Notes under the pieces: model-generated
What the model was told of the DNA's origin: nothing
What the model saw: the letters and a program-made list of their open reading frames with translations, nothing else
Database searches by the model: none
Made by a program: the position numbers and the translations under genes
Shown here: positions 25,101 to 35,990 of the stretch, one piece after another
How positions within the stretch are numbered: the first letter of the stretch is position 1
Layout of the letters: every line of letters begins with the position of its first letter
NCBI GenBank assembly: GCA_900380265.1
Contig: LR025083.1
Coordinates: forward strand, 1,612,001 to 1,676,000
From: Serratia symbiotica
GTDB taxonomy: Bacteria > Pseudomonadota > Gammaproteobacteria > Enterobacterales > Enterobacteriaceae
Direction: 5' to 3'
DNA length: 64,000 bases

Positions 25101-28100
25101 TAAACTATTCACAGTGATAGACTAAATCACCACCCTCTCAACTAATGCAAATGCACTTCTAGATCGTATGATCTGATTATAAAATCCAAACGTTGCCAGT
25201 ACTACCGATAAACAATCAGCTAAACCCAAGTATTAACTTAAACAGCTGCTTATCACACATGGTGTTTTGCTCTAAAAAATACATTTTTAATATTTTGTTC
25301 ACGTTAGATACCCAACTCAAAATAACAAACTTTATAGGTTACTTAGCGCATGAGTCAGCGACTTTAGTCAGGTCCAATGCGAAATATCGATATTATTATC
25401 CCAATAAATCGCGATCTTTAGAATCGAATTTGTCCTATTTTACCAGCAAATCGTGAAGTAAATATAGCCTGTTATGATGGGACATGCACTAAAATAAGCG
25501 CGGATTTCTAATTTTAAGGTAAAAAAGCTTTGTTCTCTCAGAGAGAGTAAATCAGCCCAGATAAAATTGAAGAAATGCTAAATATTTCTCTAATCTCCTG
25601 CAACCCGCTCAGGAAATTGAATCACTTAAAACCCTGTGATATAAGGGTCTCAGTTATAATAAGGGCGAGATGATAATGATCGCGTGTATACGATCAAATC
25701 GAGATACTGATCCAAACACTTAGCTCTTTAGGTTACGGATCGAGCACTTAAAGGATTCATCTATTTTCAAACTGCCCTTCACATATCTTCTAATACATTG
25801 CCTTTTTAGTAACCGCGCATATCTTTCCTATATGCACATAGATTAATCTTGATGACCTGATAGGTGGGAATTAGCTGGCAGTTGATCCTTTGATACTGGT
25901 GTTCATAGTATTGCTTGGTGGAGTGCACCTAATTAGGATAACTTTACGGAATAAGCATTTCAGAATAATTTATGTTAAGCGCAAAGCATGTCTTATAATG
26001 TATTGACAACACAAAATAACCTCTTATTTAGAATATCATTAAAAGTTAGATCCTACAAATAATAGTATATAACTTCCAGCGTATTAAAAACAAATCTGAA
26101 TAGTCACTAAGCCCAATCATAAATTACTTATGGCACGCCAAAATTTTAGATTTGTATATTTACTTTAAACGTACACTTGACAGTTAAATAATATTTTTCA
26201 CCAACCTGCCTGGTGTAAAACAGATTTCACTTTCCCCTGTACGGATAGCGCTTCTCAGCGGCGCAACGATATTCAGGGTTTCCATTCCCTTACCTATCTC
26301 ATCTGGTAATTAAAGGCCCTTTTAAAGTTTCCCCAAATCGAATGTCAGCTTTTCTGATTCCAAGATTTTATCGTTCTAGGTAACCGTGAACATATCCAGA
26401 GGGACTAGCGTACATTCTTGTATTTTAGCCCTTACAGTGCCACTGTTTAGCTGGCACACACCTATGGATGATACAAGGCTGGGCATATCTCTGAAGATAC
26501 ATTCTCCTTATCTCATCGAAGAAACCCTTCAGAACATATACGTCGGCAATGAAAATAATATAAATCCCGATTTTTATATCTATAAGCACACTTAAGTAAA
26601 TCTCTGCCTTTATTTCCTTCTAGGAATATACAAAAATTTTTAATTGCGGTGTTAATGTGAAGCACAATATGGGTTTTTAATCACGGTTCCCATCTCGAAG
26701 CTTTTTACATGATAGATTAAATATACACAATTGCATATAGTTCATGTACAGGTTATATGCTGCCACTCTCTTACCTTTCATGAGCAGCCTCAATAACTTT
26801 ATATATAAGCATGAGTTATACGTCCGCATCACACATTGCCTTAAAGATATTTCCAATATCGCAAATAGTCACATATTAAGCGTACACAGATAGAGCCTAG
26901 TCATTCACCTGCATATGCGTGGCTTACCTTTATCAACTAACGCGACAAAGGTTTAGGGTCATATGACATGCTCAGCTTAACACTCGAATTCTCGAACAAT
27001 AGAGTTGTATGAATATCGATTGCAAATAGTCAATCCTTATTGTGTGGCATTTGCTCATTTCCAAAATCTGCAGTATGATCTAGATTAATCTCTGGTTCAA
27101 CAGAAATTACCGCTAGGATGCAGGTAAGCGCATTGAGATTACTTTTGCTTTTAAACCCTTTAGCTAGTTCACACGTAATGGCTTTGATTTTTTTCGATAA
27201 ATAGCCTATTACTCGTCACTCGAGTTAACGCTATCAAACTCTACAATGAGATATTGTCATTGTTTTTATTCGTAATATTCCATTGTTACTCACAATAGTG
27301 CATTATTATCTCACATCCGGAAAAGACGATATTTCACAGAAAGTAGATTTAAATAAATATTTCAGCTTAATATCAAGTCTGATAGGAACTATCTATCAAT
27401 CTGTAAACAGGTACTTATCGATTAATGTTTACTATAAACCCATTTATGTCACATGCTGACTGAGGGTCAGTATGTTCAAACTTCTGTTTCTAACATTATA
27501 AGATTTATTTTGCTTATATTTTATTATTCATCAGAATATAGGCGATCACAAGCTATGAATTGACTTTCCCTTATACCATTTCATTTTAGCTGCACATACC
27601 TAGATATTTTAATGTTTGTCACGCCATTGTATTACACTGATTAATAAACTGCATTAATACCATGCCAATGTTCCTGTTTACTCTCATTTCAAATGAGTCA
27701 CCAATTCTGATATCTGTCTTGTAAATATAATTACTATTATATAACCTGCTTTATTATAATTGCAGAGACTTATCGCATAATATTTCTGGTAAATAAATTT
27801 TATGTCATAAACCTTCAGACAAAATTTAGTTTAGTTTTTAGTTTAGCTGTTATTATAACAAGCAAGCTATCGAAGTTCCGAGGCATTATTGGTTTACCTG
27901 CCTCAGCTCTTTTCCCTCTTCTTGTCTTAAAAAGCTTTTCATATATAGAAATATATAGAGAATGTAGGCATCGCCATACAGTTATCTGTCTCCTAAAGAA
28001 GTCAACCTTGACAGGTATATAATAATGGCGCTATGTGAAAATCTTTTTATATATTACTGTTAATTATATAACGCAGATTATTTTATTATTTATTTTATCT

Positions 28101-28417
28101 ATAGCCCAACACAGAGTGAAGACGGGATTTGTTGTTAGTGTAGCATTTCATAAACCTGACTTCCATAATATTTATTTATGAGCCCATTTACTAATTAAAT
28201 TATTTAGTATACTTATCAACATAAACTGACTAAAAAAGCGTTTTTAAATTCCTATTGATTAGACTGTAAATATTAAAATTCAGCATATATATACTTTAAA
28301 TGAACTATCTTAATTTTGAATATAACAGCAGTAACAGATGGAAATAACGTACCTACATTGCATATAAAACTGGACAGCACTCATCTCTTTTTAATAAAAA
28401 GATAAAGTATTTATACA
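16116..28417. other. Twelve-kilobase gene desert
   Basis: No intact gene and no pseudogene that I can defend. The stretch becomes more AT-rich to the right, particularly after 21.7 kb. The longest frames are 60-87 codons with no domain features (for example 25193-25456). In E. coli the genes beyond dusA are zur, yjbJ, dinF, lexA, dgkA and plsB, and I searched by eye for their hallmark strings without success. A stem-loop with 10-bp arms lies at 23554-23585. Short hairpins with loop TTTTA occur, for example near 18237-18257. The rearrangement joining the dusA and hemY neighbourhoods must lie somewhere inside. Confidence 0.6.
23554..23585. repeat. Stem-loop, 10-bp perfect arms
   Basis: Arms TTAACTAGCC and GGCTAGTTAA pair perfectly around a 12-base loop. 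A second, outer complementarity (CCACTTA with TAAGTGG) overlaps it. It resembles a decayed terminator or attenuator hairpin, but no gene can be assigned next to it. Confidence 0.45.
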
Positions 28418-28614
28418 TTGATAGAGCGCAGCACAAAAATAAAATTTTTGCTGAGGAATGTTAACCTATGACATAGACTAAGCAAATATTTTGAACCAAA
28501 ATTAATCAATGTTAAAATTAAATAATACAAAGTAGAACCTGGTAAATATGGCAAACAAAAATTTAAGAACATGGGAATATGCTTATACGATATAAGATCG
28601 AATCTTGCCGACCA
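28418..28614 (+). pseudogene. Possible fossil of argX-hisR-leuT-proM tRNA cluster
   Basis: In E. coli a plus-strand cluster of Arg, His, Leu and Pro tRNAs lies beyond hemY, convergent with it. At the corresponding place GATAGAGCGCAGC (28420-28432) differs by one base from the D-arm and anticodon-stem start of tRNA-Arg (argX). CCTGGTA (28538-28544), TCGAATC (28598-28604) and CCGACCA (28608-28614) resemble the D-loop, T-loop and 3' end of tRNA-Pro (proM) in correct order. No cloverleaf can form, so none is functional. The match is short and rests on position as much as on sequence. Confidence 0.33.
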
Positions 28615-28858
28615 TCTAAATAATTAAACCAAGTCACTATCAAACTCATAACCAAACCTTTATTTCAAAACATTATAAGAAGAATATAAATTCTTTCATA
28701 CAAGTCCATCAGATTTACAAAATACATCAGCCACTCAATATCTTTTTCAATACCAATTTTTAAATACACAATTTTACACTAACCGCCTGTCTGGCCCACA
28801 CATTAACTATACTCACATTGAATGCATACCAAGTATATCATTACAGTAATTGACTAGG

Positions 28859-30055
28859 TTATAATTTATTTTTCTGTTGTTGATTGATCTTTAACATCAA
28901 ACCCTGACGCCACATATGCACTGCCTCATCCAATCGATGCAGTTTTTCCAGCGCATCGCCCAACCGAGCGTAGTCATAGACATCTTGGCGCTTTTTCAAT
29001 GCTTCGCGGAATGCATTAGCTGCTTGTTCCCATTCTCCGTTTTGAATAAGCACTTGCCCTAAAGTACTATTTATTAGTGGTGTTGTGCCATATTTCGCGA
29101 TATGATAATGTAAGAGTCTCTCTACGTACTCCCAATTATCAAATTTTAATCTTGGGATTAGGAATACTAAACGTTCATCATACTCACGTTTTAAGCTGTT
29201 CACTACAATCTCCCGCGCCATATCATAGTCGTTGTATTCAATTAGGTTTTCCACCATAGCAATTTGCAATGGCACTTCATCGCGAGTTTTAGAGCTTTGA
29301 TCTTTCCACCAGCGCTTCAGCGCATCACTATCCTTCTCAGCACCCATAAACTGATTAATTAGCCCAATATAAACAACCTGCTCTAATGCGTGTAGCTTAT
29401 TTTCGCTGTGCAGTCCAATCTTTTTCATGGATGGAAGGATCTCTAGTAACCTACTGTAAGCGCCCGTGCGCAAGTAAGCATTCTCGGCTAGCCGTAACAC
29501 TTCCGGATGGTGCGGAACGTTCTCCAGGAGGAGATTAATACCATGGCACGCAGCATGCACCTCCCCCTTTGCTAGCTGAATCCTCACCCTAGTGATGTTT
29601 ACAGGAAACTGATCGGTGTCCGCAACCTTAGCGGCACGCTCTAGATATTGATTAGAACGGAAGGCATCCCCTTGAGTTTGGGCAGCTTCAGCAGCTAGCA
29701 GGTAGTTTACCATCGGTTGCTCAGCATGATCGGCATTACTAGTCAGCAAGCTCTCTGCTTGCTTATACTCACCTTCCACTAGCTTGATGAGTGCGGCCTT
29801 GGTCTGAGACCGGGCAAGGGTACGTTTTCGACCAATAAACCAACCGCGAGTTCGTGTGGTCGTGTAGAAAATGCACCGCAGCATCAATTCTGTCCCTATC
29901 AGCATTATCAGTAGCAGAAGAAACATAATTACCAAACCAGTGACGCTGGTTTCAATATTATAGTTATCAGTTTGAATCAGTACGTAACCTTGATGCTCAG
30001 CCAATATTGGGGTGCATACCACACTAACGATCAGCAACAAGAAAAAAAACAACAT
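28859..30055 (-). CDS. hemY: HemY, heme-operon inner membrane TPR protein
   Basis: HemY is encoded with the uroporphyrinogen genes in gammaproteobacteria. It is an inner membrane protein with a TPR domain; its exact role in tetrapyrrole metabolism is unresolved and it is not protoporphyrinogen oxidase. The protein has 398 residues, equal to E. coli HemY. An N-terminal hydrophobic segment (about 1-18) is followed by HQGYVLIQTDNYNIETS in the periplasm-facing loop, and a second hydrophobic segment lies at about 40-65. After that come RGWFIGRKR and helical TPR-like repeats, including HAEQPMVNYLLAAEAAQ and LGQVLIQNGEWEQAANAFREAL. It lies 12 bases after hemX and is the last gene of the operon. Confidence 0.95.
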   Translation of the reverse strand: MLFFFLLLIVSVVCTPILAEHQGYVLIQTDNYNIETSVTGLVIMFLLLLIMLIGTELMLRCIFYTTTRTRGWFIGRKRTLARSQTKAALIKLVEGEYKQAESLLTSNADHAEQPMVNYLLAAEAAQTQGDAFRSNQYLERAAKVADTDQFPVNITRVRIQLAKGEVHAACHGINLLLENVPHHPEVLRLAENAYLRTGAYSRLLEILPSMKKIGLHSENKLHALEQVVYIGLINQFMGAEKDSDALKRWWKDQSSKTRDEVPLQIAMVENLIEYNDYDMAREIVVNSLKREYDERLVFLIPRLKFDNWEYVERLLHYHIAKYGTTPLINSTLGQVLIQNGEWEQAANAFREALKKRQDVYDYARLGDALEKLHRLDEAVHMWRQGLMLKINQQQKNKL

Positions 30056-30067
30056 GTATAAGATAGT

Positions 30068-31207
30068 TCACCCCCCTGGGGGTGCGATAGAGTAATGAGA
30101 AATTAAATTACCCCGGCGTGTCTGCATAATTTTTTCCAGTAGAAGCTGGCTCCTTAACCGATTTGGCAGATCCATAGCGATCGACTGGTCGCTCAGTTTA
30201 CCTACTTCTTCGAGGAAAGCCTGAACGTCTGGCGCAGTAGTATTAAAGTAAGCGCGCACCCAGGTAGAAATGATGCCAAGTGATTGTTGATAGACATCAT
30301 TTTGGTGACGAGGAATCGCCTGTGCAACCAGCAGTAGCCGGAAACGAATGTTTTCACGCAGAAAAATATCTTGATTCTCTGATAGTAGGAACTCAAAAGT
30401 AGCATTGTGGCGGCGAAAAGTAATAAAGCCGGCTATAAAGTTGTGCCAGCTTTTCCTCAGATTCTGCTTCCATTCGCCGATTGAGCGGGAAACCACATAC
30501 TTATCTTGATCCATTAACGCTTCCTTGGGTTGGTTTCCCATCCTATCCAGTTTATCGACTTGATTGGATAATTCCTTAACCCGGAGGCTGATATCATCAA
30601 AATTCACGTGAGTGAGATTAGACAAGGTATTGATGTCTTCGAATATTGCTCGGCGCAGCTTAACCAAGCTTGGATCATTTATGTCTGCCAGACAAGTATC
30701 GGCATTGTTCAACAGTGTCACCGTGGTAGTGACATCCTGATCGCTCGACAGTTTTTGGGTGGCCATTTTCACCAAAAAATCCACTTGCGCTAACAGACAA
30801 ATCTTGGAATCGCTTCCGGACAGGATGGCAACCTGTTCCTGCAATTCATTTAATTGCAATACCAATCTCGCCTGTACTCTGTTAACATCGTCTAACCTTT
30901 CGCTTCGTTCCCTCAGTAAATCTTCTAGCACGCTTCTTTCCTGGCGCAAGCGTTGGTTTAGCACATCAAACTGCTGTTGCATTACCTGGTTAGTGGAAAG
31001 AAAACGCTGATCTTCCTTGCATATATGTAAATAACCGACCGCGCCTGATGCAATAACCAGAATGATAGCAAATACACCAAGAATAGTAGTAATATTTGGA
31101 TTTTTACGGAGCTTAGAATCTGCCTGTTGCAGATTCTCAGTCGTTGAAGCTGGTGCATCAATTAGTGTTGATGAGGTGTTCTTTTTCGTTATCATACCAG
31201 ATCCCAT
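30068..31207 (-). CDS. hemX: HemX, heme-operon membrane protein
   Basis: HemX is an inner membrane protein of the hemCDXY operon. It was once annotated as uroporphyrinogen III methyltransferase, but it lacks the methyltransferase fold and its function is uncertain. The 379-residue protein (E. coli 393) has a short polar N-terminus, one transmembrane helix (about 41-63, TTILGVFAIILVIASG), a coiled coil (about 70-130, rich in Leu, Gln, Arg and Glu), and a soluble helical domain with WKQNLRKSWHNFI. The start at 31207 is 8 bases after the hemD stop; a second Met four codons later is possible. The spacing implies translational coupling. Confidence 0.93.
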   Translation of the reverse strand: MGSGMITKKNTSSTLIDAPASTTENLQQADSKLRKNPNITTILGVFAIILVIASGAVGYLHICKEDQRFLSTNQVMQQQFDVLNQRLRQERSVLEDLLRERSERLDDVNRVQARLVLQLNELQEQVAILSGSDSKICLLAQVDFLVKMATQKLSSDQDVTTTVTLLNNADTCLADINDPSLVKLRRAIFEDINTLSNLTHVNFDDISLRVKELSNQVDKLDRMGNQPKEALMDQDKYVVSRSIGEWKQNLRKSWHNFIAGFITFRRHNATFEFLLSENQDIFLRENIRFRLLLVAQAIPRHQNDVYQQSLGIISTWVRAYFNTTAPDVQAFLEEVGKLSDQSIAMDLPNRLRSQLLLEKIMQTRRGNLISHYSIAPPGG

Positions 31208-31215
31208 GGCCGATT

Positions 31216-31956
31216 TTACTTTAATAAACGAATCAATGCGTCATTGGCGGCGCTTTCGGCTACGCGAATACTGCTCCAACCCAAATCTTGTGCAAGTTTT
31301 GCTAAACGTTCACTTGCTACAAGCAGGCAGCAACGTAACAACCAAAAAGAACGATATCGCTCAGGAACTAGAGTATAGAGCTGCTGTAACATTTCACCAC
31401 TAGTAACCACTAGTGTATCAATACCGGCCTTCTGCCAGTAGACGCTTTGTTCATTACCATCGTAGTATACCGGCCGACGTTGATAACATTCATAATAGCT
31501 TACAGTGGCACCTCGCTCACACAACGTATCTCCGAGCAGACGGCGGCCACCGTTTCCGCGCAGGATAAAAGCCTGCCTACCGTCTAATTTCTTTAGTTCG
31601 GGCAGTGTCAGCAGTCTTTCACTAATCTCACGGTCGTGGGGGTATGCGACTGGTAGGTTACTGATGCAGTGTAACGCCAACCCGCTTGCTCTGCCTATCG
31701 CATAATAGGCCAAATGGGGCGGCCATTTTAGACCGACGCCACCCACTACCGACTCGGCATACAGCACCGAGTGCTGTGACAAAACAAACACTAGATCACC
31801 AATTTTTAGTTGTAGCAAAGTCTGTGCGAGTTTTGGTAAGTCGCAACCAGGTCTGAAATCGATCAGTGGGGCATGATAAGCCACCCGACCGAGTGCGCGC
31901 AAGCGATTTACCAGATGTAGTCCCGCAGGACTAGGACGCGTTACTAGAATAGTCAT
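31216..31956 (-). CDS. hemD: Uroporphyrinogen-III synthase
   Basis: HemD closes the linear hydroxymethylbilane made by HemC into uroporphyrinogen III, inverting ring D. The protein has 246 residues, as in E. coli. It begins [19 protein letters not shown], the typical opening of the first lobe, with APLIDFRPG following. Later it has [15 protein letters not shown] and the [11 protein letters not shown] linker to the second lobe, and [11 protein letters not shown]. Active-site residues are few in this family, so overall match is the main evidence. Its start overlaps the hemC stop by 4 bases (ATGA), so the pair is translationally coupled. Confidence 0.96.
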   Translation of the reverse strand: MTILVTRPSPAGLHLVNRLRALGRVAYHAPLIDFRPGCDLPKLAQTLLQLKIGDLVFVLSQHSVLYAESVVGGVGLKWPPHLAYYAIGRASGLALHCISNLPVAYPHDREISERLLTLPELKKLDGRQAFILRGNGGRRLLGDTLCERGATVSYYECYQRRPVYYDGNEQSVYWQKAGIDTLVVTSGEMLQQLYTLVPERYRSFWLLRCCLLVASERLAKLAQDLGWSSIRVAESAANDALIRLLK

Positions 31957-32900
31957 GCCTGCGACTTTTCCTGAAACACACTATGCAGAATTTTATGAGC
32001 ACCACGTGTTAGTAGTTCCTCAGCTAGTTCAGTGCCTATTTTTTCGGCGTCTTCAATTGGACCACGGCATTCCCCACGCACCATTTGGCTGCCATCCGGA
32101 GAACCAACCAGCGCTCGCAACCATAAGCTGCCGCCCTCCAGCTCAGCATAACTGCCGATTGGCACTTGACAGCCGCCTCCCAGACGGGAGGTAACCGCCC
32201 GTTCAGCACGCACTCGAGTTTGAGTAATAGCGTGATTCAATGGCAACAGAAGTCTACGACTTATTTCATCGTCAAGCCTGCATTCAATGCCTACTGCGCC
32301 TTGACCACCCGCAGGCAAACACTCTTCAGCGCTTAGCGGATAACAGATACGACTTCCACACCCAATCCCTAACCGCTTCAAACCAGCTACTGCCAGTATA
32401 ACAGCATCGTAATTTCCGTTACCTAACTTTGCCAGACGCGTGCCTACATTGCCGCGTAGATCACGCACTATTAGGTCTGGGCGATGTTCTCGTAGCTGGC
32501 ACTGACGGCGCAAACTGGAAGTACCGACAACACTTCCCTTCGGGAGTTGATGGATCGAATAGCAGCGATAGGATACCAATGCATCACGCGGATCATCCCT
32601 CTTACAAATTGTAGTCACGCCTAAGCCAAGGGGGAGACTCACTGGTACGTCTTTCATAGAATGAACCGCCATGTCTGCACGTTCTTCTAACAACGCCAGC
32701 TCCAGTTCTTTAACAAATAAACCTTTACCGCCGACTTTCGCCAGTGGCGTATCTAAAATAACATCGCCACGTGTCACGATCGGTACTAGCTCAACCTGCA
32801 AACCAGGGTGGGAGGCTATCAGCCGTTTCTGAACATAATGTGCTTGCCAAAGAGCTAGCGGGCTTTCCCGAGTAGCAATTCGAATGATGTTATCTAACAT
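31953..32900 (-). CDS. hemC: Hydroxymethylbilane synthase (porphobilinogen deaminase)
   Basis: HemC joins four porphobilinogens into hydroxymethylbilane in the cytosol. The 315-residue protein matches E. coli HemC (313). It begins with [15 protein letters not shown], then [27 protein letters not shown] with the catalytic aspartate region, and [20 protein letters not shown]. The dipyrromethane-cofactor cysteine is present in [11 protein letters not shown]. It is the first gene of hemC-hemD-hemX-hemY and diverges from fossil cyaA, as in E. coli. Confidence 0.97.
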   Translation of the reverse strand: MLDNIIRIATRESPLALWQAHYVQKRLIASHPGLQVELVPIVTRGDVILDTPLAKVGGKGLFVKELELALLEERADMAVHSMKDVPVSLPLGLGVTTICKRDDPRDALVSYRCYSIHQLPKGSVVGTSSLRRQCQLREHRPDLIVRDLRGNVGTRLAKLGNGNYDAVILAVAGLKRLGIGCGSRICYPLSAEECLPAGGQGAVGIECRLDDEISRRLLLPLNHAITQTRVRAERAVTSRLGGGCQVPIGSYAELEGGSLWLRALVGSPDGSQMVRGECRGPIEDAEKIGTELAEELLTRGAHKILHSVFQEKSQA

Positions 32901-33347
32901 GCTAGTTACCCTTTGTATAATTTCCCCACCATCCTGCCGTCAGCACTGTCCCTGCAAGAAACTATGTCGCCACAGGTAAAAGGGATAATTAACATTACAC
33001 TTATAGAATACATAATTCTAGTTCTAGAAAGTCGGTTGTGGAAAGGCGAGCATCTGACTTACGCGCTTAACCTTCGTGATGAGTTCATGAATCCCATTTG
33101 CTTACACTATTCATTAACTAAATTAAGCAGCAAAAGTATCGCAGAACCATCTGAAGCAACAAGGGCATAAGAGCCCATACCATTAAGCTAGAAATCACAT
33201 AAGAAGATGATAAAAAAAAGAAAATCGTAGCTGCTTTACGCAATTAGCAACATGCTACATTCTCATGTGTCGACCCAATATTGCTATCAAATTCATAGCA
33301 CAATAAATACCCATTTTTTAAATATTGAAGTAACTAAATAAGACAAC
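32901..33347. other. hemC/cyaA divergent intergenic region
   Basis: In enterics this interval carries the hem and cya promoters. I see only weak minus-strand boxes near hemC (TATACA read from 32914-32919 with a poor -35), whose start would fall too close to the ATG, so no promoter is called. The plus frame at 32913-33170 has no family features. Confidence 0.4.
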
Positions 33348-35990
33348 TTTCCGATTTACATCGAAACACTAAAGAACAGACTAGATATTATCCACTTAAT
33401 GACACATCGATCTCGCCTGTCCAGCCATCCTGGACGTATTCAACTGCTATATCGTCTACTACAAACTCCTATTACAACACCACACCCTCAAGACCGGGCT
33501 ATCGGCACAGAAATAGCCACATAGCATTTATCGATACACCTTATCAACCGAAAAAAAGATTACATGGATCATTTAGCATATTAATTGAAACCCCTTCGTT
33601 ATAAGGGCCAGTGAAACTAGCGATTGCCAACATTGACTCGATGGGTAGCACCTCTTCGATCGAGTAGAGTTTTAAGTGGGATCTCGAGAGCTGTATCTGT
33701 CACCAGCACCTTGAGCAGATAACTAAGCATTACACTTTGGAATACAAGGCACCCTGCTGGAAAGTTGACAGCGTCACTAGGATACTGGTTATCCTGTTCC
33801 TGATGGGTGAAAATCTATTCCTCATAAGGGAAGTAATAACTTAGAAACTAAACACTCAATTCTACTCCGCATACCCTGTCATGAGATTAGTTTTACTGCA
33901 CTGAGCTAGCTTGGCTGGAAAGCGCATGCGTCTGGAATATAGGGTAAGACCGTGCAGAGATATATGATAACGAATATGTAATCTTTTTACGGAAAGGATA
34001 TTAACCCTGCACAAATAGCTGGCTCTCGGTAACCAATAGTAGGTTATAGTCGGAAGAATAATTTCTACCAAGCTTTGATAGCCATATATAGCATCAATAC
34101 AGTTCACAAGGAAATACTGGGAACCATGCTACTGGAACCTACCTCTGTGGATCAATCTACCGCCAATGTCTGGGACTAGATATAAAAACACGCCTGTACG
34201 CTAGCGCGTACATCTGCTGAAAACTCGACACTTACTATATACTGATTAAAAATCAATCTACAGCCTAACTCAAATCAACGACCCTACTAAGCTTTGTTCG
34301 GTATTGTATTATTTGATAGGCTATGAAGCCTGTCATTCACACAAGGTTGTCTTAGTGACAATAGGCATCATTAGCCCGCTAATGGAAAGATAGACTAAAA
34401 TCAAGAACGACCAGCAATCCTAGATAACCGTGCTAACTGGCAGATAAAGTTGAATCGTGGAACACGTAACTCACTGCTGGATGTTATGATGCATATTTAT
34501 CACAATTTAATCCACTCCGGACGCCGCAACCACTTCAACGTCAGTGACATGCAGTAGGATTTCGGCATGTTGACCTTGCAAGACATACTACGACTATAAA
34601 GTCTGGCAATTACAGGCCCACCAACAATCCAGAGATCTCGCCGGATCTATTTGGAAAATTAACCCAGACTCATACGGCGAATAGGAGGACTCATGTAAAC
34701 AACTAGTGCTAGTGAAGCTAACCAGACTCGATAGATTCCATAGTGAGCTGTCCCCTGCTTGATAAGCGCGATCTGAATAAATTGATATCCGTCGCCTATT
34801 TCAGCTACCTGCTAATTCTGAAAACGCGAATGTATATCAACTCGATAGATGATTGGATACCGTCAAATCGCAGACATTAGTGGCCAAGTCCTTCCTTCAC
34901 TGCCCTCTATTCGAGCCTGCAGCTAATCCAAAGTTATTATACGGCCTGTGTAAGATCCGAACTCTAGCGATATTGTTAATGTTAGAAAATTAATTGGCCT
35001 ACACCTCAATAATGATTTTTTGTGTTGACTACAACAAAGTATGCATGTCTGGGTTGTCTAACCAACTTCGCCTTATGCGAAACATTCCTCTATTGCATCG
35101 AAAGTCGTAAAAAAAGGTGCGAATCCTATAATTGCAGCGGGAAGAAATCAGTGCTGGCAACTTTAAAAGTCATCCTAACAAAAATGCATAAAGGCGCAGA
35201 TCCGCGGGCATTGGTCAATGTTATTATTCTATTATAACCAGCATCATCTATACGGATTAATCTCTATAGATATTAGAAGTTAGTATCCATATGCATCGAG
35301 TGCGGTTATCCAGCACTATTTCAAGCTTTGCCCCTTAAATACAGTACGTGTCGCCGGCTAAACTAGCCTATTTTAAAATGGCCTTAGTATATCTATGAAG
35401 AACCTAAACCCAGAGTGGTGTGCTACGATACTATCTACATAAAACTGCATACCCTGTCGATTAAATCAGCAATCACGCAGATACACTTACAACCAAAGAC
35501 TAATGAACTAACCAGCCGTTCATCTATTATATTTTCTTCCAACATGACTTAAAAATAAAGTTTTAATACCTATTACTGTATAAATCTAACTTAGTAAAGA
35601 TTTGCCACCTTTGTGAACTCAATAACAGAGGAATTGGCGTGCAAGATCACCTGCTTTTACTATTCTTGATACAAGTGCTTCACTGACGGATCCAGCTTTA
35701 TCAACTGTAACATACTGCTACTCTACGAAATTGTGCTGCTTGATCGCCACACGCAACTAATCGAAGGAGATAGTAATACTCTATTTAAATGATATGCAAG
35801 GTTAATTAGAGGATCCAGCAGCAGGGGTTCCAAATGCAGTAATAGTACCGAAGTTACATATCTCTTTTAAATGTAATATATAAAAAATGCAAATATGAAT
35901 AAAGTATTACGCACTACCATTTACCATATCCCCGGAACAACCATTAATAAGTTTAACACCTTATCAATAAGGCTATTTATTTTCCATTTT
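33348..35990 (+). pseudogene. cyaA: Decayed cyaA (adenylate cyclase)
   Basis: CyaA makes cAMP for CRP-dependent regulation. The N-terminus survives as YIETLKNRLDII (from 33357), matching YIETLKQRLDAI. The codon at the expected start position reads TTT, so the initiation codon seems lost (E. coli uses TTG). LLLQHHTLKTG near 33465 matches LLHYHHPLMPG. In the C-terminal half, ALATLKVILTKMHKGADP (about 35152-35206) matches ALKTILGKMHQDAAP, and further on bases code for a CIE-RLSST-like piece near 35295. Stops and frameshifts occur throughout. The chance frame 35022-35237 covers only one segment. Near-full length is preserved; the end is projected from family length. Confidence 0.92.

Noticed and set aside
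32914-32943. Sigma-70 promoter for hemC (CTGACG, 18 bases, TATACA)
   Set aside because: The predicted start of transcription would lie only a few bases before the ATG, leaving no room for a ribosome site.
35022-35237. A 71-codon plus frame as a small gene
   Set aside because: Its second half matches CyaA around LKTILGKMHQDA, so it is a piece of decayed cyaA.
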